In this document: positions 1-5,716 of the stretch, one piece after another
Position numbering within the stretch: position 1 is the first letter of the stretch
How the letters are laid out: the number at the start of each line of letters is the position of its first letter
Assembly (NCBI GenBank): GCA_030591745.1
Contig: JAUVAM010000182.1
Span: forward strand, 1-7,228
DNA length: 7,228 nt
Direction: 5' to 3'
Source: Deltaproteobacteria bacterium
Lineage (GTDB): Bacteria > Myxococcota > B64-G9
Position numbers and translations under genes: made by a program
The notes under the pieces: generated by a model
Database searches by the model: none
What the model saw: the letters and a program-made list of their open reading frames with translations, nothing else
What the model was told of the DNA's origin: nothing

Positions 1-842
1 ACCTTCTGATGAAAGGCCTTGAATCCATTGATGGCGCTGCTGCTGGCAGGGCCCATGACACGATGCGCTCTGAGGCTGCCGTCGGCGTCCAGCAAATCCA
101 GCTCGTAGGTATAATCATATTGATTCTGCCATTCCACGGCGATGACGTCGTTGTCGTTGATGGCGATCTGGTGGGTCCAGTAGGCGGAAGAATTGTTGCC
201 GCTGGTGTTGGCCAGTTCAGGCATGTTGCTGTCGGTGCCGTCCAGGAAATTGCCGCCAGCGTCGAATCGGCGATAGCGAATGGGAGAATTCCCGCCGAGC
301 TGGCAAGTCACCACACCGCCACTCCCATCGGGACGCAAGGCCACATGGAAGCCTGAACCGGAGGAGCACTGGTTGGCGTTGTTAACCAGGAGACCCTCCG
401 CTCCAATCCTGTTGCCGGCGCTGTCGTAGAGGGTCAGAAAGGTGTGAGAGTTGGTGCCGGCATTCTGCCAGAGCAGGGCGAAATTGCCAGTAGCGTCCAT
501 GGCGGTGTCGAAATAGAGATTGGGAGAAATAGGCGCCGGCCAGAAGATGGGATTGGCTAAGATTTTTTGGCAGTCCGCATCGTAAAGCTGGGACACAAAA
601 ATTCGAGTATCGGTATCGCCGGGCGTTTCACGCAGCACGAAACTCACCAGGCTTATGTTGGTATCCCGTGCAGAGAGCACCTGGGTTCCACCCGGCTCCA
701 CGCTGGCCACGGAACCGCCAGATACCTCGAATTCGATCGTTCGTGGGTCGCCATTCGGCAAGTAACAACGGCCCAAAACCCGATCGCTGGTCGTTTGCAC
801 CGTGAAGATACTGCCGTCGCCAGCCACGGCATAGTCGGCCAG
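1..842 (-). repeat. Blade-like repeats in the C-terminal part of the lipoprotein
   Basis: From residue 658 the Cys density falls and a roughly 50-60 residue pattern begins. In each unit a small-residue or Gly-turn strand precedes a hydrophobic strand and then a YD/FDAxGN turn. Examples are AVAGDGSIFTVQ near residue 662, DATGNFALLWQ at 773-783 with LYDSAGN after it, RPDGSGGVVTCQ at 827-838 with RRFDAGGNF after it, and NDNDVIAVEWQ at 886-896 with LLDADGS after it. This resembles the bacterial repeat with a D-x-x-G-N-F-x-x-x-W-Q core that is generally predicted to form beta-propellers. The left edge cuts the array, so the blade number is unknown. Confidence 0.6.
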
Positions 843-2813
843 ATCTCCGGTCTGCACCGCACAGCCGGTGATGGGCAAATATTCGCAGCCACCCATGGCA
901 TTGCAGGCATCCTCGGTGCAGCGGTCTCCATCCTCACAGATCGTGATGGTGGAGGCCACGCTGCATTCTTGGTCGCTGTCGCAGGTGGGCTGCATGAAAC
1001 TCAGTCCGTCGCAGTAGGTGTCTCCGCAGGAATCACCCTCGGGCAGCGCATCCGGAAAACAGGTTACCAGGGTCTCGCTGCATAGGCCCTCGAAACAGTC
1101 GCCCGAGTATTGAGAGCAATCTCGGGGTCCCGTTTGACAAATACCGCCGGCGTCGCATTGCTCGTGCGTGCAGAACAGCCCGTCGTTTTCGCAGTCCGTG
1201 CCTTCCGGCAGAAAATCATAAACGCAGGCGGAATCCTGGCAGGCGTCGTTGGTGCAGAACAAGCCGTCGTCGCAATCGCTGTCGGCGGCGCATTGGAAGC
1301 AGTCGGCTACATCGTCCAGATCGGTCAAGCCGTCACAGTCATTGTCCAGACCGTCGGCACAGTTAGTGTCGCCAAAGGGCCCCTCTGCCCCGGGAATTGG
1401 CTGGGTCACATGAAGGCAGGTGTCGTTTTCCTCGTCGCAGCTATCCACCGTGCAGGGATCCGAGTCGGCGCAGTCTTGGGTCTGTCCGGGGTCGCAAAGA
1501 CCGCTCTGACAGGAGTCGCCCTCGGTGCAATAGTCCCCGTCTTCGCAAGGGGTGCCGTTTTCGAAGGGCACCCCCTGGCATACGCCGCTGGCCTGTTCGC
1601 ATACACCCCGGTTGCAAGCATCATCAAGGGGGCTGCAGTCCAGTAGGGTGGAGGCGCAAACGCCGGCCTCGCAGTGGTCGTTGATGGTGCAGGCGCGCTC
1701 ATCATCACACCACTGTCCGTCCGGCAAGGGCTGGTTGACGCAAATCGACTCCTCGCAGCTGTCCGTGGTGCAAGGATTGTGGTCATCGCAGGTGGATTCC
1801 TCGGTGCAGTCAAAGCAATTGCCGTCATCCAGATCGCTTAGGCCATCGCAGTCGTCGTCCAGACCGTTGGCGCAGGACGCATCCCCGGGGGGACCTTCCG
1901 CCCCCGGGTTGGGCTGATTGACGTGGTCGCATGCTAGTTCCAGTTCAAGGCAGAGGTCCAAGGTGCAGGGGTCGCCGTCGTCGCAGTCTCGTTCTTGGAA
2001 ATCCACGCAACTTCCGCCCAGGCAGGCGTCGCCGGTGGTGCAGAAAAAACCGTCTTCGCAAGAAGTGCCATTTGCTCTGGGCAATGGTTGGCAGGATCCG
2101 TCCAGGTTGCAGGCACCGATTATACAAGCCGAATCCAAATGGCTGCAGTCTTTGGTTTGGCCCTCGCAGACGCCCATGACGCAGATGGAATCCACCGTGC
2201 AGGGATCTCCATCCTCTTGATCACAGCTTGTGCCTTCTTTGTTTATGGTGCTGTGGGAACAGAAGCCCGAGATGCATTGATCGATGGTGCAAAAGTTGCC
2301 GTTGTCGCATTCTTCGTCTTCGATGCATTCGTCGGTCAAGCCGTCGCAGTCGTCGTCGGTTCCATTGAGCGGCTGCTCGCCATCGGGATGGGGTCGGCAC
2401 AACCAGTCCAGGGTGATGCGCACCTCTACGTGGGCATCGTCACGCACCCGCCCGGCGGCGCAACCCCTGAGCAGGGTCGCGTCATCTTGCATGCCTCGCA
2501 CCCAGAACAGGTATTTGCCCGCGGGGACCTGGGTCAGGGTGTTGCTGCTCATGGGCGGATAGTCGATGGTTTGGCCAGATCGCTCCAACAGCATGTTCGG
2601 GTCCACATCTCCGTCCAGTAGTTCCTGACAGGTCCGCCCGCTTGTTTCTAGGGCTTGTACCGAGACCTGATTCACTGATTCCCGGGCATAGTCATCGGGA
2701 AAAGAGATGGACAGGGAGTAGCTTCCTTCTTGGCTGCAAGCGACAGCCACCAAGAGAAAGCCCGAAAGGAGGACAGAGCTGAGCAGGGTCAGTGAACGAG
2801 ATGGTTGGGCCAT
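1..2813 (-). CDS. Large Cys-rich lipoprotein with MopE-like metal-binding motifs and propeller-like blades (partial, C-terminus missing)
   Basis: I translated the minus strand from the ATG at 2813 and found it open for 937 codons to the left edge, with no stop. The start has a GAGG-type ribosome site about 9 nt upstream. Residues 1-26 are a lipoprotein signal peptide ending LLVAVAC, with Cys26 as the lipidated residue. Ser27 at +2 would fit outer-membrane sorting under the enterobacterial rule. Residues 27-138 form a small domain with two Cys. Residues 139-651 hold three Cys-rich modules, with 27 Cys in residues 139-336 (about one in seven). Each module opens with an acidic DDDCDG/DNDCDG motif (Cys156, Cys322, Cys493) like the MopE putative metal-binding family. 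Residues 658-937 show blade-like repeats such as DATGNFALLWQ. The protein is probably secreted, disulfide-rich and surface-exposed; metal binding (calcium or copper) is inferred from the family. Substrate and role are unknown. The reading frame is secure, the function is not. Confidence 0.9.
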   Translation of the reverse strand, partial: MAQPSRSLTLLSSVLLSGFLLVAVACSQEGSYSLSISFPDDYARESVNQVSVQALETSGRTCQELLDGDVDPNMLLERSGQTIDYPPMSSNTLTQVPAGKYLFWVRGMQDDATLLRGCAAGRVRDDAHVEVRITLDWLCRPHPDGEQPLNGTDDDCDGLTDECIEDEECDNGNFCTIDQCISGFCSHSTINKEGTSCDQEDGDPCTVDSICVMGVCEGQTKDCSHLDSACIIGACNLDGSCQPLPRANGTSCEDGFFCTTGDACLGGSCVDFQERDCDDGDPCTLDLCLELELACDHVNQPNPGAEGPPGDASCANGLDDDCDGLSDLDDGNCFDCTEESTCDDHNPCTTDSCEESICVNQPLPDGQWCDDERACTINDHCEAGVCASTLLDCSPLDDACNRGVCEQASGVCQGVPFENGTPCEDGDYCTEGDSCQSGLCDPGQTQDCADSDPCTVDSCDEENDTCLHVTQPIPGAEGPFGDTNCADGLDNDCDGLTDLDDVADCFQCAADSDCDDGLFCTNDACQDSACVYDFLPEGTDCENDGLFCTHEQCDAGGICQTGPRDCSQYSGDCFEGLCSETLVTCFPDALPEGDSCGDTYCDGLSFMQPTCDSDQECSVASTITICEDGDRCTEDACNAMGGCEYLPITGCAVQTGDLADYAVAGDGSIFTVQTTSDRVLGRCYLPNGDPRTIEFEVSGGSVASVEPGGTQVLSARDTNISLVSFVLRETPGDTDTRIFVSQLYDADCQKILANPIFWPAPISPNLYFDTAMDATGNFALLWQNAGTNSHTFLTLYDSAGNRIGAEGLLVNNANQCSSGSGFHVALRPDGSGGVVTCQLGGNSPIRYRRFDAGGNFLDGTDSNMPELANTSGNNSSAYWTHQIAINDNDVIAVEWQNQYDYTYELDLLDADGSLRAHRVMGPASSSAINGFKAFHQK
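861..2399 (-). repeat. Three tandem Cys-rich modules inside the lipoprotein gene
   Basis: Module 1 covers residues 139-311 (2399-1881), module 2 residues 312-482 (1880-1368) and module 3 residues 483-651 (1367-861). The central Cys of the acidic motif recurs at 156, 322 and 493, a spacing of 166 and 171 residues. Modules 2 and 3 are preceded by near-identical linkers, QPNPGAEGPPGD and QPIPGAEGPFGD, exactly 171 residues apart. Within a module, shorter Cys motifs of the form DGDPCTxDxC and GxC recur. At DNA level, a 17-base stretch at 2191-2207 is repeated exactly at 1444-1460 (encoding DPCTVDS), consistent with internal duplication. Confidence 0.85.
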
Positions 2814-2861
2814 TCTGACGTTCCTCTCTTCGTGAGGAGTCTGATTGTGCTAATTTTTAGA

Positions 2862-2891
2862 ATTATCTCATAGAATCAGGTAGTATCGCAA
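2862..2891 (-). promoter_or_regulatory. Putative sigma-70-type promoter of the lipoprotein gene
   Basis: On the minus strand, TTGCGA (2886-2891) and GATAAT (2862-2867) are separated by 18 bp inside a locally AT-rich stretch of the 124-bp gap between the kinase stop and the lipoprotein start. The implied transcript would start near 2855, giving a leader of about 40 nt. The hexamers are imperfect and this lineage's sigma preferences are unknown to me, so this is a candidate only. I saw no terminator hairpin with a T-run after the kinase gene. Confidence 0.4.
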
Positions 2892-2937
2892 GGTGTCAGG
2901 GGCTTGTGTGGTTTTGTTTTGGGGTGGTTTGGTGTTG

Positions 2938-4698
2938 CTAATAAAGATTGAATCTTTTTGACACTGTTTTGCCGGGGGGGATTTGGATGGTCAGGATGCG
3001 GTCGATGCCTGCTTCCTTGTTGATGGCTTTTAGTTTGATTTGGCCTGAGGGTAGCTTTACGTCAAATAGGGGGGTCTGCCCGAGTTTTTTGCCTTTGTAG
3101 TAAATCTCGGTCCAGGGGCTGGTCATCAGACGCAGCTTGCCTGGGGGACCCACTTTGACCACTTTGACGTCCTTGGGCTTGACGTCTTTGGGCTTGACGT
3201 CCTTCGGTTTGTCTACCTTCGGTTTGTCTACCTTCGGTTTGACCACCCGCTTGCGTCGTAGCTTGCGTCGTCGTTTTGTTCGGCGTTTTTTCTTCTTCTT
3301 TTTCTTCTTGCCGTTGGGATTCAGTGAGGCCACTCGGCTAGAATCGCCACCGTCGGCGGGCCCCCCGTCGGTCTTCGTTGGACCTCCGTCGACGCCGGCG
3401 TCCAGTGGGCCATTCGCCACGAGGACCACGCCAGCGTCGGGTTTGGAATCCACGACTTGCCGGGGGAAGAGCTTGTCCCAAAACAAGCCGGTGCCCACGC
3501 CCATGGCGATCAGGGGCAGCAAGACGAGTATCCATGTCAGCGTTGAACGCCTGGGGGCCGGGTTGGAGATCGCGGGCTGTTCGCCGGTGGCCAGGCCGAT
3601 GGGCGTGGTGCGCGGGAAAGAATGTTCCGTGTCGGACACGTACTGACTGATGTCGCCGAAGAGGTATTCGTCCAGATCTTTGGAGTCGTCCTTGGCGCCT
3701 TCGACGAGCTTGCGTTTGGTATTGATGCGCTCGACGAAGAGCTTTTGCATGAACTCGCCGATGGCCACCGTGTCGCCGGCTTCTTTGACAGATTTCAGAT
3801 AGCTGGCCAGGTCGGCTCGCAGGGAGGCCGCGGACTCGTAGCGGTCTTCTTTTTTGCGCTGCAAGGCCTTGGCGGTGATGCGCACCAACTCCGCCGGGAC
3901 GAGGAGGTTGACGCTGGCCGGCGAGGGCGCATCCTGCTCGGTGATGGCCTTGAGCAGGTTCAGATCACTGTCCTGGTTGTAAAGCTTGCGTCCGCACAGC
4001 AGTTCCCAGAGCACCACACCCAGGGCGAAAACATCGCTGCGTCCGTCCAGATCCGAGGTCAGGATTTGTTCCGGTGACATGTAGGCGTACTTGCCCTTGA
4101 GCATGCCCGTGCGGGTCTTGGTGATGCGCTGGCTGGACTTGGCGATGCCGAAGTCGACGACTTTGACGCCGCCGTCATAGAGCACGAAGAGATTTTGCGG
4201 GCTGATGTCCCGGTGGACGATGTTCATGGGCTTGCCGTCGGGACCGATCAGGGTGTGCGCGTGCTGCAGGCCTTCGGCGGCTTGCATGATCATACCCGCC
4301 GCCAGTGGAGGCGGAATGGATTTTTCCTTGTTCCGGCAGGACTTGATGATCGTGGACATACTCTCGCCCGACAGATACTCCATGGCGATGAAGAGCTGGC
4401 CGTCGATGCGCCCCAGGTCGAAGACGTGGACTACATTGGGGTGACTGAGCATGGCCGCGATGCGGGCTTCGTCAAAAAACATGCGTACGAAACGTTCTTC
4501 CCTCACCAGGCTGGGCAGGATGCGTTTGACCACGATGAGTTTTTCAAAGCCGGCCAGGCTTTTCTGGGAGGCCAAGTAAATTTCGGCCATGCCGCCGGTG
4601 GCCAGGCGGGCGATGAGCTGGTATTTGCCGAATTGCCGACTGCCTTTGTCGGGTTTTTCAGCCTGTTCCGGGGTGTCTTTTTCGCCTTCTTCCGTCAT
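2938..4698 (-). CDS. Transmembrane serine/threonine protein kinase (Hanks type) with C-terminal PEGA-like domain
   Basis: 586 residues, stop TAG at 2940-2938; GGGAG lies 4 nt before the ATG. The kinase domain spans about residues 26-300: nucleotide loop LATGGMAEIY (32-41), ATP-binding Lys58, helix-C Glu77, catalytic HRDISPQN (162-169) with Asp164 and Asn169, metal-binding DFG (182-184), Thr-rich activation segment (193-197), SPE (208-210) and structural Asp222. All catalytic residues are present, and the Arg before Asp164 marks it as an RD kinase that probably needs activation-loop phosphorylation. A single membrane helix lies at 387-407. A linker rich in Asp, Gly and Pro (415-452) follows, then a Lys/Arg block (464-484), five KPKVD/KPKDV repeats (487-511) and a PEGA-like domain (about 518-586, with SPWTEIYYKGKKLGQTPL). 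The kinase is predicted in the cytoplasm and the tail in the periplasm, so it probably transduces an envelope signal. Substrates are unknown; the TPR gene upstream may be a partner. Confidence 0.96.
   Translation of the reverse strand: MTEEGEKDTPEQAEKPDKGSRQFGKYQLIARLATGGMAEIYLASQKSLAGFEKLIVVKRILPSLVREERFVRMFFDEARIAAMLSHPNVVHVFDLGRIDGQLFIAMEYLSGESMSTIIKSCRNKEKSIPPPLAAGMIMQAAEGLQHAHTLIGPDGKPMNIVHRDISPQNLFVLYDGGVKVVDFGIAKSSQRITKTRTGMLKGKYAYMSPEQILTSDLDGRSDVFALGVVLWELLCGRKLYNQDSDLNLLKAITEQDAPSPASVNLLVPAELVRITAKALQRKKEDRYESAASLRADLASYLKSVKEAGDTVAIGEFMQKLFVERINTKRKLVEGAKDDSKDLDEYLFGDISQYVSDTEHSFPRTTPIGLATGEQPAISNPAPRRSTLTWILVLLPLIAMGVGTGLFWDKLFPRQVVDSKPDAGVVLVANGPLDAGVDGGPTKTDGGPADGGDSSRVASLNPNGKKKKKKKKRRTKRRRKLRRKRVVKPKVDKPKVDKPKDVKPKDVKPKDVKVVKVGPPGKLRLMTSPWTEIYYKGKKLGQTPLFDVKLPSGQIKLKAINKEAGIDRILTIQIPPGKTVSKRFNLY
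3166..3240 (-). repeat. Five tandem 15-bp repeats encoding KPKVD/KPKDV
   Basis: Five adjacent 15-bp units lie at 3226-3240, 3211-3225, 3196-3210, 3181-3195 and 3166-3180. The first two in gene order are identical. The others differ by a few bases, and they switch the encoded pentapeptide from KPKVD to KPKDV. They lie between the Lys/Arg block and the PEGA-like domain of the kinase, residues 487-511. Because each unit is in frame, gain or loss of copies would change the linker length without breaking the gene. Confidence 0.95.
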
Positions 4699-4747
4699 GT
4701 TGCTCCCGGGTACTGGGCGGGCAGCTAGGTATTCCGTCTACAGGGTG

Positions 4748-4776
4748 ATGATAGGCGTGGTCTGGGGGACTGTCAA
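4748..4776 (-). promoter_or_regulatory. Near-consensus sigma-70-type promoter of the kinase gene
   Basis: Within the 95-bp gap between the TPR gene and the kinase gene, the minus strand reads TTGACA (4771-4776), a 17-bp spacer, then TATCAT (4748-4753). This is a perfect -35 and a 5-of-6 -10 at ideal spacing. Transcription would begin near 4741, leaving a leader of about 40 nt before the ATG at 4698. The kinase can therefore probably be expressed apart from the upstream TPR gene, although read-through is also possible since no terminator is visible. Confidence 0.65.
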
Positions 4777-4793
4777 ACTCCTGCCATCTGGAA

Positions 4794-5642
4794 TTACTGG
4801 AAATCTATGGTGAAGTCATGGGGGCCCGCGGAGGCACCGGTGGTGGTCAGCACAAGGGCTGTGGCCGTTCCGGCGGCCACCACACCGCCAACGATCGTCC
4901 AGACCCACCATTTTTCGTACCAGGAAGCGGGTTTGGGTCCTTCCGAGACAAGGGGGCGAGCCATGACGTCGATGACAAGAGGGTGCAGCTCATCGCCGAA
5001 GCGGCGCAGCTGGGCCTTGTTTTCGTCTTCCACCACGGCGTACCAGGAAACAGGCTCTTTGTCCGCGGACCCCTGCCAGAGGGGGGCGGGAATGCTCAGG
5101 CGGTACTCTCCTTTTCCGGCCAGTTCAGTGCTGGCCTGAGAGTACTTGCCCGAAGATCGGCGGTAGTAGATGACCAGCTTTCGTGCCATGCCCAAGCTGT
5201 CGGTCTTGACCTGGGAAGTGAAGATCAAGGGCTTGCCCACCACCGCAGTGGGAGGCGGGAGGATGCCCATGTCGAAACGTGGGGGTTTTTGTGTGGCCAG
5301 CTTCATGAAAGGACCCCGCACTCTTGGGGCCACGTCCGAGCCAAGCCGAAAAGAGGGCCTTAGTGCAAGGATTACGGCGAAGGATTTTTTGGCGTCGTCA
5401 TAGCGGCCCAGGGAGCCCTGGATGAGTCCCCGAAGATGGTGGATGCGGACCAGCTGTTCCGAGCTGTTCCCTGGGTTGACCAAGGCTTGGTCCAACAGGT
5501 CGGCAGCCGCTTCAAAGTCCAGGCCAGCGTAAAGGCTGGCCGCTTTGTCGATGAGGGCTGCCGTGGGTTCCGCTGCTTGGACCGACAGGCTCAAGAGTGT
5601 TGGCAGGACAAGGCAGAGGACAAAAAGACTTCTTCTCTTCAT
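4794..5642 (-). CDS. Exported TPR-like protein with C-terminal membrane anchor
   Basis: 282 residues from the ATG at 5642, which has GGAGG 4 nt upstream. A longer in-frame start at 5678 is rejected because the TATAAT box lies downstream of it. A signal peptide covers residues 1-23 (MKRR, hydrophobic core, SVQA before the likely cleavage). Residues 28-100 look like helical TPR-type repeats (AASLYAGLDFEAAADLLDQA, then HLRGLIQGSLGRYDDAKKSF). Residues 125-228 are strand-rich and Ig-like (KLVIYYRRSSGKY, EYRLSIPAPLW, VSWYAVVEDENKA). A membrane helix follows WYEKWWVWTIVGG (241-253) and runs to about 266, with a short tail ending DFTIDFQ. Similar WW-W-T-I-anchored TPR proteins are common in myxobacteria. 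The bulk should sit in the periplasm tethered to the inner membrane, perhaps as a protein-protein scaffold. Its place just upstream of the kinase suggests a functional link. It is not an enzyme I recognise. Confidence 0.88.
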   Translation of the reverse strand: MKRRSLFVLCLVLPTLLSLSVQAAEPTAALIDKAASLYAGLDFEAAADLLDQALVNPGNSSEQLVRIHHLRGLIQGSLGRYDDAKKSFAVILALRPSFRLGSDVAPRVRGPFMKLATQKPPRFDMGILPPPTAVVGKPLIFTSQVKTDSLGMARKLVIYYRRSSGKYSQASTELAGKGEYRLSIPAPLWQGSADKEPVSWYAVVEDENKAQLRRFGDELHPLVIDVMARPLVSEGPKPASWYEKWWVWTIVGGVVAAGTATALVLTTTGASAGPHDFTIDFQ

Positions 5643-5669
5643 GATTCCTCCCTGTGTACCAGATCTTTG

Positions 5670-5698
5670 ATTATACACGTTTACCTAAGCTTGGCCAA
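5670..5698 (-). promoter_or_regulatory. Sigma-70-type promoter of the TPR gene
   Basis: The minus strand carries TTGGCC (5693-5698), a 17-bp spacer and a perfect TATAAT (5670-5675). It lies in the 74-bp gap after the propeller gene. A start near 5663 gives a leader of roughly 20 nt that contains the GGAGG ribosome site. This supports the ATG at 5642 and indicates that the TPR gene starts a new transcription unit. Confidence 0.65.
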
Positions 5699-5701
5699 GC
5701 T
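5688..5701. promoter_or_regulatory. 14-bp perfect palindrome overlapping the -35 box (candidate operator)
   Basis: AGCTTGGCCAAGCT reads identically on both strands and covers the whole -35 hexamer of the TPR promoter. Its position and twofold symmetry suit a dimeric regulator. It is unlikely to be an intrinsic terminator of the upstream gene: the hairpin would have only a 5-bp stem and no T-run follows on the minus strand. No regulator gene is present in the window to pair with it. Confidence 0.45.
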
Positions 5702-5716
5702 GATCAACCATTTCAA

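Noticed and set aside
567..2621. Several long plus-strand frames (567-1085, 1110-1646, 1995-2621) across the left part of the window
   Set aside because: They lie opposite the continuous 937-codon minus-strand lipoprotein frame, have no recognisable domains, and read as low-complexity shadows of its Cys/Asp-rich codons.
3282..3312. A-rich Lys codon run in the kinase gene as a programmed frameshift site
   Set aside because: The A6 run is in frame as AAA AAA after a G, so it does not form the A-AAA-AAG/C heptamer in the required phase, and the frame continues cleanly into repeats and a PEGA-like domain.
3137..5363. Plus-strand frames at 3137-3646, 3622-4077, 4195-4728 and 4818-5363
   Set aside because: They are antisense to the clear kinase and TPR genes. 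The first is just the complement of the Lys/Arg block and 15-bp repeats, giving a Phe run and repeated LGLTS/FGLST.
5643..5678. Longer N-terminus for the TPR protein starting at 5678
   Set aside because: The start would lie upstream of the TATAAT box, its extra residues (MYNQRSGTQGGI) would spoil the signal peptide, and the GGAGG site fits the ATG at 5642.
5688..5701. Intrinsic terminator of the propeller gene
   Set aside because: The possible hairpin has only five base pairs with a 4-nt loop, and no T-run follows on the minus strand.
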